From Telopea speciosissima (Eukaryota; Streptophyta; Magnoliopsida; Proteales; Proteaceae), in assembly GCF_018873765.1 (NCBI RefSeq), contig NC_057920.1, forward strand, positions 8,135,307 to 8,199,306: 64,000 nucleotides of DNA, read 5' to 3'. Every line of letters begins with the position of its first letter. The first letter of the stretch is position 1. This document shows, one piece after another, positions 1-11,293 of this stretch. The notes under the pieces are model-generated. The model did not search any database. It was not told the origin of the DNA and worked only from the letters and a program-made list of their open reading frames with translations. Both the position numbers and the translations under genes were made by a program.

Positions 1-391
1 GAAATCATTCATATCAAAGTGTTTCATATTTTTCTCTCCCCATGAAAAGGAAAAACATTTCGTCGTTTTTCTTTGGATGAATGAAACATTTCATGGTTTC
101 ATCTACCATACAACTCATGGAGGTTTGATTGATGCCCGTCTCTCGATATGTTGTTTACCTGAGACCAAATGGCTTTGCAAATTCTGGTCTACTGTGGGAC
201 CATATGCCAAAACACAGAATCATAGAACTCTCATTGGGATTTCTATGTTTCCTTTCCAAGAGGAGACCCAACATTTTTTTGAACAACCTACAATAGAGAG
301 TAGCAAAGAGGGGAGACAATGTCTTCTCTCTCTCTTCTGGCCCTCTCGAATTAAAATTTGATCCCTTTAATTTCTAAGTGGGTGAACGTAC

Positions 392-3300
392 TCTTTCAGG
401 CTCTGGGCAATCTCCATATTGAAAATTTGGTCGTTCTCACCCCATAGGAGATGTATCCTCTGCACAATTAACAAACAAACAGAAATATAGATAAACAAAT
501 AAATGAGATGAGGTAGCTAAGAATGTGAATAAAATTGGGATGGCTGATCCACAATAGAGGGGGCCTTCTATAGCAGGGTTTGCTTTTAGGTCCAATTTAA
601 CCATATAAATCCCATTGGATCCGATCCAATGGTTTGTGACTCTAGGGTGTAGTCATATTACAAGCATTAATGCATTAGATTCCATCAAAATTCCACAGTT
701 AAGCGTGCTTGAGTGAGAGTAGTACTAGGATGACTGACTTCTAGGGAAGTTCTTGTGTTGCACTCCCTTCCTTTTTTCCTAAATACCTTTTTCTAACTAA
801 AAAAACAAAGCCAATCCAAGAACAATGTGAATTGTGAAGTAGTAGAATTGCATATGTACTTGTGAAAGGTTGGGGATGGTGGAGTCCTTGCTGCTGCTGC
901 TGCTGACGACCAGAGTTTCTAGTAGTTCAGCTTTCTCCTTTCTGTTGTTGAACATCACCTGGCATCATGGAAAGCCAAGTGAATGTTCTTGTAAGTTACG
1001 ATGATAATGATGAAAGCAAGATTCTATTTGGATGGTCATAAGGGAGACATGCATGGATCTCAGTGGCCTTTCATATTTCTTATAGTTGAATCATGAATGA
1101 GGATTTGGGTTTAGGAGGATAGGCTCAGATCCCCTCTTTTTTTCAAACAAAACAAATCAATCAATTAAAAGAAGTCGAGGAAAAATTCCGACGACTTGGA
1201 AGAGTTTACAGAAGAAACAAGAATAGAGGGAGGGAAGAGAAACCACACACGAGAGAGTCACAACTTAACAGCACCATAGACAAGTAACTTAACAGCACCA
1301 GAGACAAGTAAATGAGTCTTAGAATTACAAATTCTAGGGGAAAAAAAAAAAAACGAAGGGAGAGGGTTTCCTAGTTTTGGGCGAATAAGGGAACCTTCTT
1401 TAGAATCTTCCGACGACTTGAAGAGTTTACAGAAGAAACAAGAAAAGAGGGAGGGAAGAGGAACCACACACGAGAGTCACAACTTAACAGTACCAGAGAC
1501 AAGTAAATGAGTCTTAGAATACAAATTCTAGGTTTAAAACTAAGGGGGATAGGGTTTCCCTACACTGCCCAAGTGCAGTTTTGGGCAAGTAAAAGAGCCT
1601 CCTTTGGCATCTGACAAAAGAAGGGGGCAGTGCAGTTTTGGGCAAGTAAAAGAGCCTCCTTTGGCATCTGACAAAAGAAGGGGGGGGGGGGAATCTCTGA
1701 CAAAAGACTCCCTCACATCAACAGTGATATGTGAAGGAGTGTGTAATTTCATTTTTGAGCTGGCGTAGTATAATTTTTTTTCTTCTCTAAAACGAAAATT
1801 AACAAAAGAAAAAGAAAGAAAGGTCTAAAATATAAATCTTCAATGATGGAAGAAATGGCTCACATCGAAAAAGTAAAATAAAATGGCTAAACAAGAGTTT
1901 TTTTTTGGGTTGGTGGGTAGCAAAAGGTATTGCCATCATTTATCCAAGTTTTATGTTGGAGTCTCCCTACATGAAGATAGTTTTTGTATACCAAGATGGA
2001 GAAAAAAGAATGTTAAATCATAAAAAAAAATGATTGATTTATGTTAGGTACTTGATCGATACACCAAAAGCTCTGAAGCTGATGGAAAACGTTAAATCAA
2101 ACTCTTTAACCTATCTCATACTAAGCTGACCCAATCTAACTCCCAAACACTAGAATGAACCCCATTAAACACATAACAATTTATTGGTTCATTAACTATA
2201 ATGTTCTATAATTCATATTCAATTGGGTTGATGAGTTGGTAGGAGTTAATGATGAAACTCATCTACCCGTTTCAATTATACGGTCATGATATGTGACTAT
2301 TGAATTGGGGATTGAGCTCCTCTTCAGCGTGGGACAATGTCCAGCGCACATCGTCCAGTTGGGGAAGCTTCGATCCACATGCCATTGCACCGAGATAAGT
2401 GCGACGGTGTGGATCAAAACTCCCCAATCGCTAGATGTGCGCTGGAGAGGAGTCGGATCCTTGAATTGGACGGAGAAAACAATGATGTTTTCTTGGGAGA
2501 AGAAAAGAATTATATTAATAAAGGAATTTACATCCAGTGAAAAATTTGGTCAGCAACATCTTTATAAATGAGATGTTGCAGAGGAGGTGGAAGGGAATCT
2601 GTACAGAAATTAATTTCTGTGGAGGACTGAACAATATTAATTGCCCACCAATCTGCACAATGGTTTCCTTCTCTATAACAAAAAGCTAGCAGCAATGGAG
2701 GGGGGAGGGGGGAGGGGGGAGGGGGGGTGGGATCCATTTATGGAGCTTGATACACAGTAGTGAAAGTGGTTTGAATTCCCCAAGTATTGAAGAAGTGGCT
2801 GTTGCATGTATGCATTATTCTGCACCTTCCCCACTTGGTAGGGACTGAATCTTAATGATGAAAATCACTTGTCCTATCATCAAACCATAAGGTCACACGG
2901 TGATGGATGGAGATCTCACGACGGAAATTGAGAATTTGTCAAAAGAAGTGTTTTTTTGTTTTCCTAATCCAATACCCATTCCACGTGACTACGTGAGAGA
3001 CATATCCATCATCTATGATGGCTATTTAAATTTTCTCTTTTTATTACACTGTACGTAGCACTAAGGATTTACACATAGAAATGGTCAAGAAACAAATACA
3101 AGTAGTTTGCTGTTAGGCTGCGTTGACAGCACATGCACGGGCATCTAAAGCATGGTTTTAGTGCACGGTATCAGAACGGCTGAGATCGGTTATATCAAAC
3201 AAAATTATCCTTGAATTTTCTTAAAAAATAAGTTTTTAAATCATTTTATCCCTTGTCCATACTATGCTATCGATATAGTATCAACACGGTATCAGTATCG

Positions 3301-4432
3301 ATGACTAGCAAAGCCAGTACATATCGCCCAATACGGGCAATACGATACCGATACGTAAAACCATGATCTAAAGGGATGGACAGGTGGTCATTTCACTGTC
3401 CCCTGTGAGAGGGCGTAGGGGCAGTCCCCCCCCCCCCCTCCCCATCTGAATCAGCTGTAAATTTAAAAAACATCACATTTTTTTTTGGCCGATACTATAC
3501 TTAACAATATCGAGCATGACCTACAACATAGATACCGATCCCTAAAACCATACGTGAGCATGGTTTGAGGAATCAGTATCATATCGTCCGTATCGTGCAA
3601 TACGTATTGGTTTTGCAAGTGATTGATCCCGATACGATTGATCTGTATCGATATCGATCCCCGATACCATATCGGTTGGATGGCCACGCTCTTATCATTT
3701 TCCCAAAACATAAACATAAACATAAATTAAGGAAGGAAATAGGAATTAAGGAAGTTAAAACCTGGAAGTAGTCCTTGTAGAAACGATGAGGTAAACGGAA
3801 GTTCTTGTACATGCCGAGATTAAGAAGGGTTTTCACACCTTCAACTGACGTGGGCAGTAACATCTCTGAAGACGACGAGAATCCCAACCGACCCGTTACC
3901 TTACGACTCATTGACTCCGTATAGGCTGAGACCGAACCTGAAACCACCAGAGACTTCACCATGTGTTGGTGTAGCTCCGCCATCTTGAACGCCACCATTC
4001 CACCGTAACTGAATCCCACCACCGTGCAGGTGTCCACTCCTAACTTCGTCAGTCCCTTCACAAGGCATTCGGCTTGAAACTCCGGTGACCGGTCAGTTTT
4101 GCTGGTCATCGAACCTCCGAAAAATAGAAGGTCTGGAACGTAGACAGCGTACTTCTTTAAGAGTGGTCCCACCTGAAACTGCCACGTCATTAGACCTTCA
4201 GCAGCAAAGCCATGTAACAATACCACTGCAGGCTTCTTTGCTTTCTTCTTCTTCTTCTGGTTCTTCTCCTCTTCCTCCTCCGGATCTACCTTCGCCTTCT
4301 CTTTCTTAGTGGTCTCAAATGGAGCCCAAAATTTCATGGTTGTCCCAGGCTCGATCTCCACCATCTGGGTTCTCAGACCAGCAAGCTTCATTAGCCCATG
4401 CAACAATGACTTCTCTATTGTCACAAAGTTCA

Positions 4433-4436
<4 letters not shown>
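392..4436 (-). CDS. Plant alpha/beta hydrolase (ABHD6/monoacylglycerol-lipase-like), 3' end outside window
   Basis: Serine hydrolase of the alpha/beta fold; substrate unknown, probably a lipid or other ester. Exon 1 is 3762-4436 (225 codons), exon 2 is 860-958 (33 codons), exon 3 is 392-459 (68 nt, ends in phase 2 at a GTACGT donor). All borders are GT/AG and the frame is kept throughout. Visible motifs: oxyanion loop HGF at residues 75-77, PDLLFFGGS near 101-109, nucleophile elbow GFSYGG with Ser143, and in exon 3 LLWGENDQIF, which carries the likely catalytic Asp. The catalytic His should lie in a last exon to the left of base 1; I do not find it in 1-391. A Lys/Glu-rich stretch at residues 44-68 is an unusual low-complexity insert, and exon 2 encodes a five-Ser run from an AGC repeat. 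Intron 1 is about 2.8 kb and full of repeats. Close to the plant family that includes Arabidopsis At4g36610 and At2g18360 (from memory). Confidence 0.85.
1186..1532. repeat. Direct duplication inside hydrolase intron 1
   Basis: A unit starting TTCCGACGACTTG and ending in AAATTCTAGG occurs at about 1186-1338 and again at about 1408-1532. The two copies are separated by about 70 bases and differ by small indels. The unit contains no ORF I recognise. Confidence 0.85.
1573..1686. repeat. Tandem repeat, 57-bp unit, two near-identical copies
   Basis: Units at 1573-1629 and 1630-1686, each starting GTGCAGTTTTGGGCAAG. They are followed by a run of G. The array lies within hydrolase intron 1. The near identity implies a recent duplication. 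Confidence 0.9.
2314..2454. repeat. Foldback (inverted-repeat) element in hydrolase intron 1
   Basis: The left arm (GAGCTCCTCTTCAGCG onwards) matches the reverse complement of the right arm (CGCTGGAGAGGAGTC); both arms also share the CAGCGCACAT and GATCCACA blocks. About 140 bases, no coding capacity; a MITE-like palindrome. Confidence 0.75.
2698..2731. repeat. G-rich simple repeat
   Basis: Repeated GGGGGGA units ending in a longer G run, within hydrolase intron 1. It could form a G-quadruplex, but nothing else supports a role. Confidence 0.8.
3151..3364. repeat. Foldback MITE with CATGGTTTTA...TAAAACCATG ends (copy 1)
   Basis: Starts CATGGTTTTAGTGCACGG and ends ACGTAAAACCATG; the interior is rich in CGATACCGATA-type palindromic words. 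The same end and interior style recurs at 3480-3690, 4943-5183 and 9497-9701, so this is a family. It lies in hydrolase intron 1. Confidence 0.7.
3480..3690. repeat. CATGGTTTTA-family MITE remnant (copy 2), just inside intron 1
   Basis: Contains CCTAAAACCATA near 3541 and CATGGTTTGAGG near 3559, back to back, with CGATA-rich interior. Probably the abutting ends of two related elements. It lies about 70 bases downstream of the exon 1 donor of the hydrolase. Confidence 0.6.

Positions 4437-4475
<39 letters not shown>
4436..4475. repeat. (GA)n microsatellite in 5' UTR of the hydrolase gene
   Basis: About 20 uninterrupted CT units on the plus strand, read as GA on the coding strand, touching the hydrolase start codon. 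GA/CT tracts are common in plant 5' UTRs and core promoters; length changes here would alter the leader directly before the ATG. Confidence 0.9.
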
Positions 4476-4479
<4 letters not shown>

Positions 4480-4662
4480 CTGAATCCGAATAAATAAACT
4501 CCACTAACTCTGACTTGCCCTTACTCAAAGCAAACTAAAGGGAATTGAGGTCCCTGGAGAGAGGAGCCAGATCCAAAGTCTTATGGCTTACTTATTTAGT
4601 GCTCTCCAATCCTGACACCTCAAGTCTTTTGTGATGTTGATTGGGCCAAACAATGAATTATT

Positions 4663-4833
4663 CTCCTCTCAGGTTTCTTGACCGGTCAGGTTCGCAGGTT
4701 CCTCTCATAGGGGGTGCAGAAATGACGACTTCACCCCACCCGGGCAATGTGTTCGGGCAGGGGCTGAGGTCGTCATTTTCACCCCCTATTAGAGGAACCT
4801 GCAAACCTGACCGGGCAGGGAACCTGAGAGGAG
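4663..4833. mobile_element. Foldback MITE with shared GC-rich core (CTCCTCTCAGG ends)
   Basis: Ends CTCCTCTCAGGTT and AACCTGAGAGGAG are perfect inverted repeats, followed inward by matching GGTTCCTCTCATAGGGGGT blocks. The centre carries AAATGACGACTTCACCCC on one arm and its palindromic partner on the other, the core shared by many elements in this window. It sits about 190 bases upstream of the hydrolase start. A second copy with the same ends is at 15540-15693. Confidence 0.8.
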
Positions 4834-4942
4834 CACGATCCGCTAACCATATTAATACTAATGATGAAAAATTAATTTCTTGGATTTCAAGAAAATAGTA
4901 AACTATTGTACGATCATCAACTGAGAAAGAATACAAAACTAT

Positions 4943-5183
4943 CATGGTTCTAAGTATCAGTATCGTATTGGGCAATATGTACTGGTTTTACTAGTCAACG
5001 ATATCGATACTGTATTAGTAGCACAGTACCGACAAGGGGTAAAATGGTTAGAAAACTCATTTTTTAAAGGAAATTCAGGAATAATTTTATCCAATATAGT
5101 CGATCCAGGTTGATACCATATCGATATTGTATCGGTTTTGCATATTGCCGATACCCGTTTCAATACCGTGCACTAAAACCATG
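4943..5183. repeat. CATGGTTTTA-family MITE (copy 3)
   Basis: Starts CATGGTTCTAAGTATCAG and ends GTGCACTAAAACCATG, with ATCGATATCG-rich interior. Same family as 3151-3364. Confidence 0.7.
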
Positions 5184-5351
5184 AAAGTCATTGCTAAATC
5201 TGTGATGTGATAATATTAGTGCATATTGAATAGAGAGATTGCACTAGAATGCCTTAATCCTGAATGGTTAGGCCATTTTTCATCTAAAAAATAATAAAAA
5301 AAGAATGGTTAGGCCATTGTATTTATGAGAATGGATCATCTGCATGTATTA

Positions 5352-5463
5352 ACAGGTGAACGTACATGTGAGAACCAACCACCTGTCCTATTTTTGCCAT
5401 TTACAAGGAGAGGAGGGGTTTTTATGGAAACAAAATTAAAATGTGATTGGCTCTCACTTGTAC
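5352..5463. repeat. Short foldback element
   Basis: CGTACATGTGAGAACCAACC at the left pairs with the reverse complement of GTGATTGGCTCTCACTTGTA at the right. A related word set recurs at 18300-18420 and 18540-18600. Confidence 0.6.
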
Positions 5464-6085
5464 GGATTTTAATCCTCTCCATTTCTAGATCCATTATTTC
5501 CTATTATTTCCCCCTCCAGAGTACGTGCGACACGTGGCAGTCTTCAATCCAATGGCTTTAAATCATTCTCTTATTTTTAAGTAATAAACTAACTATGGTT
5601 ACCCAAACCCAGAACCTAACCCGGGTCAAGATTAACCAAACCATACTAAATCCATGGTTAATTCAAACCGAAAAACACCCAACCCTAATCTCATCGTGTC
5701 TCTCTCTCCTATGCCCTCATTGCTCAACGAACAAAGAAGCTCAACGAACAGAGAACGAGAAGCTGCCGCTGTCGCTGTTCAAGTTTACTATTCATGCATC
5801 ACTATTCATGTGACACTATTCATAGCTACTGTTCACGTACTGCCGTATTTTCTCCAGTTTTCTTTGCACACAGGTTTCGCACTTTTTCCAACAAAAACAA
5901 TAGGCGCAGTAATCAGATTCAAAAAAAGAAATAAACAGTTTCAGAAAACTGAGAATTTAAGAAGTTGAACTAAACTAGGATTCTTGAAATCGTTGTGGTT
6001 TTGGAAACTAAACAGAATTGAAAACTTGGGGGGTATATTATTCGACATTGAGATACAGTGTAACAGGGAACCAATACTTGAGTTA
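5464..6085. other. Gene-free stretch
   Basis: AT-rich DNA with short open frames only. None shows a recognisable domain, and no repeat ends were found. Confidence 0.5.
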
Positions 6086-6380
6086 TGTTTGGTATACATT
6101 TGTGGAACGCATTCTAGGCCAATTTTGTATTCTCACGATATGCTGCTTTGACTATTGCTTGGATTTCGTCTCTTACTTATTGTCTTTTTTATTTTTTTTT
6201 ACTTCTTTAACTTTCTTTTTACTTCTCTTATTTCTATTACTTTCATAACTTCTATCGGATCCATGTAGCCGACCCCATTTAGTTGGGATAAGTTTATGGT
6301 TATTGTTGTTGATAAAAAACAACTATTTGTATCATCCGAGAATGCATAATTGATCTAGAATGCATACCAAACGCAGCCCT
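6086..6380. mobile_element. MITE split by a 3' tail of an RTE LINE
   Basis: The outer ends GTTTGGTATACATTTGTGG and GCATACCAAACGCAGCC form an inverted repeat matching the compact element at 39656-39807 (ends with ...GCATACCAAACACTGCC). Between the arms lies the 3' end of an RTE LINE, CCGACCCCATTTAGTTGGG followed by a short TTG tail (about 6254-6312), the same tail as the RTE LINE at 62160-62216. So an RTE tail inserted into a MITE. Confidence 0.7.
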
Positions 6381-7724
6381 GGTTATCCACTCATCCATAA
6401 AATTGTCTTTTTGAATTTATGATAAAATCCATTTGCTTGTAGCATTGCACAAATCTCACTCCAGTTTCATTTGGTTGCAAGGGCAATTAAGGGGAAGGGA
6501 AGTGAAACTTTCAGAAGTAAAAAAAACACTTTTGTAATCAATACTCCATGTGACTATATCACTAACTCTAAATCATTTAGTAATTGATTATTAAATTTCA
6601 TGTTACTTTGCATCAAATTCCCTTTAATTTAAAAAATAAAATAAAAATTACATGTAAAATGTGTCATTACTTAAATATGATAAGAAATTTAAGTAATTTA
6701 TACTATCACATCACATCAGTAAATAATTATACAAGTTTCTTTTTTAGATTTGAAAATTTTCACCCTAATTTTCCTTACAAATAAACGTAGCCTTCAATTC
6801 TCCGTACAATCGAAAACTACGTGAATAGAAATATTCTATTTGCATGGCGGTGGATCAACTGCACTACCTAACTCCTATCACGTCTCTCCGCCTCACCTTA
6901 ATTTTGGTGGTCCAAGAGAAGAGAGTCCCTTATGCTGAGTTGGTGACAAGCTCTCTGTCTGCAACTTTAGAAGTTGGCCTGATAAGGATATGTTCGATGA
7001 TTTTAAGTTTTACAGCCAATTTATTATGTAAAAACATTTTCTACCCCTACTAGACAAAGGGGTAATGGTTGCGTAATCAAAATTACAGATCCTCTATCCG
7101 AGATCTCATGGTTGGAGTTTAGATTAAAGGTTAATTAAGACCTGTAATTGGATATTAGATCAATCTTTATTGATTTTGGTTCGAATTAGATTGGAATCTG
7201 TCAAAATCCTATTCGAAGAAAAAAGACTAAAAATGAAAATCCAAGTGCATTCATGGCTGATTCTAAAAGGGATTAAAAAAAAATTAGACACAATCGAAGA
7301 TTAGGGTTTGGGGACCAGGAATGGTCGAAGACATACTTAATCCGAAAAGGATTTTATCCAAATGCATTTCAAGTAATTGTTGAAAAACCTGACCAGTTGA
7401 CCTTTTCGCTTTTCCAACGATAAGAACGTATTTAAGTAATTGTCGTTTTGTCGGACAATAATGAAAATGCTTGAGACGAATTAGAAAGGTCTTCCACCTT
7501 CTATATTAAAGAGAGTCTGTCTCTATGTCCTTGGTTGACGCATGAAACATAGAATTTGCTGAGAGGTGGATGGCGCTCTTAAAGTTATCATTTGTATTGA
7601 GCTTATTGACGTTAGACAACACTATCACTTTCTTATATTAGGGAAAGCTAGTTTTGGACATCTACTAATTTTAGATTCATCAATTTTATAAGAAAATAAA
7701 CAAATTTTGTCAAGGCAAAGGGTT
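6381..7724. other. Gene-free stretch
   Basis: AT-rich sequence. The open frame near 6844-7053 starts with ATG but has no recognisable domain. No clear repeat found. Confidence 0.5.
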
Positions 7725-8030
7725 TTGTACACGGCCGTGCATAGTGTATGATCATGCTTTCATCTGTTGGATGGACATGATTGTGTATAATGCACGGCCT
7801 CACGTCTCCATTCAACGGTTGTAGACATGATCATACACCATGCTATTGCAGGTAGTTGGAGGGACTAAGGTGAGAAATTTGTGAATTTTGGATTCAATAT
7901 TGTTAGGACTGGTTCACATGTTCATTTATATGTATTAAACACGGTGAATACTTTAGCCGTTGGATGGGTGGACGACAATTGAGTATATAATCCAATCGAA
8001 CGGCTGAAGTATTGACAGTAGTCATATACA
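7725..8030. repeat. Two adjacent foldback elements around a 'GTTGGATGG' word
   Basis: At 7725-7855, GTGTATGATCATG pairs with CATGATCATACAC further right. At 7905-8030, TACTTTAGCCGTTGGATGG pairs with CGAACGGCTGAAGTA. A third, weaker relative lies at 9135-9300. All three carry a GTTGGATGG or CAACGG word at the arms. Confidence 0.6.
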
Positions 8031-8154
8031 ACCGAGAATTAAACTTTTTACCATATTGTTAATTTGAATGCAATGAAATTTGTGCGAAGAGGATAGGAAT
8101 ATAATTTACCTTTGTGTCTTATACCAAAGCAACAAAAAAAGGATAACAGAACAC

Positions 8155-8281
8155 TATCCGGTCGTGCGCCTTGGGTGACTGAGATTTCCACCTTTACATG
8201 GGGCAAGGCGGTAATTTTCAGTCACCCAAGACACTTTGTGTGTATAAACGTGGGATCCATACAAGGCGCACGACCAGATAC
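8155..8281. mobile_element. Foldback MITE
   Basis: Left arm TATCCGGTCGTGCGCCTTGG pairs with right arm AAGGCGCACGACCAGATA, with a second pair GGGTGACTGA/CAGTCACCC. The interior GGCAAGGCGGTAATTTTCAG is one half of the core shared with other MITEs in this window. Confidence 0.7.
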
Positions 8282-8910
8282 TTTTCATTTACCCTTAAAA
8301 AAAAAAAAAGTTAATGAGGCTTGCTGACATGACTATATACAAAATTAAATCAGAAATGATGGTTTTTTTGTTAAAATTTTTTTATTTGATCGTTGAATAT
8401 GTATAGAGAATAATCTGGACTAATCATGTGTAAAATTATAATCTCAAACTCAATCAAAGGCTCTCTTAAATATTGGTATGTATTTCCGTGTGCATTCATG
8501 CATACCTATTGATAACTATTCGATACATTCTATTTTTTAATGTTTTATTTGTTACTTGATGGCAAATTTCATTTGAACTGAAACTTGATTTGTGAGCAGG
8601 ACTTTGGGGTTTACTTATCTTGAAAATTTCTGCACCATTTAAACTGCCAAGTGACATTATATAAGTGCCAACATACGTACTTGTCCTCAAAATTTCAGCC
8701 CCATGCAAAAAAAACACGATCCAAGATGATGAATTGAATGAAACCGCTACTGTAGCAAATCCTAAGCTCTGTTTGGTTGCAAGTAAAGGGCAAGAAGGTG
8801 TTTCCTTAAATAAAAAAAAAAAAAAGATGTGGTGGGGGTGGGAAGGGAAGGAAAGTGAAATCAGTTTTGAAAAAAATAAAAAGATTAAACACCTTATTAT
8901 TTTTTTGTTT

Positions 8911-8984
8911 TGCTTTCATTGAGAGTTGAACTCAAGACCTCCCGCTTACTAAACGGGTGCTCTAACCAACTGAGCTATGAAAGC
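8911..8984 (-). tRNA. tRNA-Thr (anticodon AGU)
   Basis: On the minus strand the 73-nt body plus an A discriminator folds as a full cloverleaf. The acceptor stem GCTTTCA pairs with TGAAAGC. The D arm is GCTCAGTTGGTTAGAGC, which also supplies box A. The anticodon stem-loop CCCGT-TTAGTAA-GCGGG has AGT as anticodon. The T arm TTGAG-TTCAACT-CTCAA supplies box B. There is no intron. All stems pair (one T-G at the base of the anticodon stem), so it looks functional. A T-rich stretch begins about 25-45 nt downstream on the minus strand and could serve as the pol III terminator. Confidence 0.95.
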
Positions 8985-9134
8985 TTCTTTACAATTCATT
9001 TTAATACAGCATTTAATGTCTTTGTTTTGTGAAATGAAAATATTCTTTCTTATTGAAAAAAAAATATATGTTATATTAAAAAAAAAAAAAAATAAATATT
9101 AAAAGGATTTTTGATACCAAAAGGTTAAAAAAAA

Positions 9135-9300
9135 AAGGGTTTTATGCACAACCGTATATGTTCACGTTCGTACCTTCAATTGTTGGATGGGGGGAGAGAG
9201 AAGATGTGTTATTATACTTTTGCCTCCCGCTTCTCACTTTTATCCAATTATTGAAAGGCACGACTGTACACATGCATGGCCTGACATATAAAATTGAGTC
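9135..9300. repeat. Weak foldback element
   Basis: GTTGGATGGGGGGAG at the left and a TTATCCAATTATTGAAAGG block at the right form an imperfect inverted repeat. Related to 7725-8030 by its GTTGGATGG word. Confidence 0.4.
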
Positions 9301-9432
9301 CATAAATAAAAGAGGCCTATTTGTTGGTTCATCATGACATGTTAACATTTTGCACCACCCTACATATTCAGTATGTGTAGAAGCGTTGGCCACAATTTAA
9401 AATGGGACCATCCCAGATTGAGCTATCATGGC

Positions 9433-9880
9433 ATTAAAAATGGACAAAAATTGGCTGCTGCCCAGGTTGCAGCTATGTTCCAACTGTCCCAATTATGGTT
9501 CATGATCTCGGTATCGATTGGATCGGGATCGCCTAAACTCGGGCAAATATGACACTTTTGTCCCTGTTTTCTTATAAAAAAAAATTATTATTTTTTTTAA
9601 AAATTTTGACCTTTGTCCATACAGTTGGATTGGATCGGTCTCGATCGATACTGATTTGATTTGGCCAAAATCGGCCAATCCAATCCAATACCTCAAACCA
9701 TGGCCTCAATTGTGGGCGCCGATTTGAAATCCAAGGGGGTATTTTGGAAAATACCAAAACCTAGCAGAGTATTCGTGAACCCAAAGGGAAAAAGGGGTCA
9801 TTCCAAGTTTGTGCCTACAATGGGGGCAGCAGGAACATGGCTACAGCCTGGGTTGTAGCCAAATTTTTTCCATTAAAAAT
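9433..9880. mobile_element. TIR element with a MITE nested inside
   Basis: The left end (AAAAATGGACAAAAATTGGC, then CTGCCCAGGTTGCAGC) pairs with the right end (GCTACAGCCTGGGTTGTAGC, then CATTAAAAA). Inside, 9497-9701 is another inverted-repeat unit, starting TGGTTCATGATCTCGGTATC and ending CAATACCTCAAACCATGG, of the CATGGTTTTA family. Confidence 0.65.
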
Positions 9881-10535
9881 TGCTACAAACTGCAACTCCA
9901 ATCAGCCAATCACAGCTAGCATTTTGCTAATGACTTCTCATATAAATGTGTTTGGACGTATGAAAAGTGTTAAAGTTTTTCTACACACATAGAGGACAGA
10001 TCAGTAGATCACCCATTAGCCTAAAGTTCACAAACCCCTATATGATTTTAGTATTTTCTCCAAAAACATCCTCGCGATGTCTTCTCCCAACCATCCCACA
10101 CCTGCAGTGGATGAAATCTCATACACTGTGGGTAGAAGAAAACTTGATCCTATGAAAGAAATATAAAATCTGCATTCGAAGGCATGAGAAGACAAGAAAT
10201 GAACTGAAAACCGCACATATTCTGTGCGAATTTTTTGACTCAATTTTTTTGGGTATTTGGAAGGTACCCTTGGACGGAAGATACATTGGTTTAAATTTTG
10301 AAATTCACCTCGAAGAATTTGATTTTTTTTTTTCTCATGCCACCTCTATCCAAATATTGGGGAGAAAAATTCCTTTACTTGTGAGAAAACGGACGAAATT
10401 TTGCTGCTACACTTTATGTTCCTGCTACAATATTAGCAGCCAAGGAAATGGGATCTTAAAGGGTATTTTAGAAAATACTAAAACCTAGGAAGGTATTTAT
10501 GAACCCAAAGGGGAAATGAATTATTCCATTTCTTG
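9715..10535. repeat. Direct repeat pair flanking AT-rich sequence
   Basis: A block with GGTATTTTGGAAAATACC, then AAAACCTAGCAGAGTATTCG, then GAACCCAAAGGG occurs near 9735-9800 and again, diverged, near 10455-10520 (AAAATACTAAAACCTAGG, then GAACCCAAAGGGG). Both are followed by CATTCCA or TTATTCCA and a GCAGC or TAGCAG word. Probably two copies of one old element. Confidence 0.6.
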
Positions 10536-10689
10536 GGTGTAGCAGTAAATTTTTTTTTTTTTTTTTTGGAGAAAACTGCCAGAGGAGAGAGGGGGGAGAG
10601 AATGTGTAGGAAAGAGTGGGGGAGAGAATGTGTAGGAAAGAGTGGGGGAGAGAGAGAGTGGAGCTAAGGGTGGGGAAGTAGAGAGAGAT

Positions 10690-11081
10690 GTTGGGACTTG
10701 GGTAGAACTCATCCTTAAAAGCTATTCTTAAAAGCTATTCTTAAAAGCTATTCATTAAGGAGAGGGTGCCTAAATCCCTATATGTCTCTACATTGAGTTA
10801 TTGACATCCGATGTGAGATTATCACTTTCGTGTGTAATCCCAACAATCTCCCTTTTAATGTGGGAGCATATATACGTGGGACTGTGATCTTCCTTCAGAT
10901 TTTCCTCCATCCTCGGAGGCACATTGGAGGTTCCATACCCTAGTTTTGATGCCACTTGTTGAGAAAATCACAATCTCTTTACCACCTTTGTGCATATTAA
11001 TGGAGAAACACAACAATAACCAAATGGGTATTATCCCCATTAACTTGGATACATGTGGGAAAATGGTTGATTTTCTCAACA
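10690..11081 (-). mobile_element. TRIM-like miniature LTR element
   Basis: Read on the minus strand. A 125-bp terminal repeat (11081-10957) begins TGTTGAGAAAATC and ends GATTTTCTCAACA. A primer-site-like AGTGGCATCAAAAC follows at once, then about 100 bases of noncoding interior ending in a purine tract AAAAGGGAGAT, then a second terminal repeat (about 10852-10690) beginning TGTTGGG and ending CCCAACA. The two terminal repeats are only weakly alike, so the element is old or composite. It has no coding region. No target duplication seen. A fossil. Confidence 0.45.
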
Positions 11082-11170
11082 TTTTGTTTGGCTACCTAGA
11101 AGAAAAGTTAAAATATCAAAATGTTTTTTCTAAAACCGTGCCGTTTGTTTGATAAAAAAAAATTGGGGCG

Positions 11171-11293
11171 TTGTACCCTGTGCCACAGCTCAGCCTGCGC
11201 CCAGGCACATGGGGTGTGTGCAATGACCACCCTGCCCCCGAGCATAGGCTGCCCATGTGCCTGGGCGCAAGCTGCACTACGACACAGAGATCA
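11171..11293. mobile_element. Foldback MITE with shared GC-rich core
   Basis: GCGCCCAGGCACATGGG pairs with CCCATGTGCCTGGGCGC, and the outer TGTGCCACAGCT block pairs with AGCTGCACTACGACACA imperfectly. The centre has GCAATGACCACCCTGCCCCC, the core word found in other MITEs here. Confidence 0.8.

Noticed and set aside
77-361. 94-codon open frame on the plus strand
   Set aside because: It lies antisense within the last visible intron of the alpha/beta hydrolase gene and has no recognisable domain.
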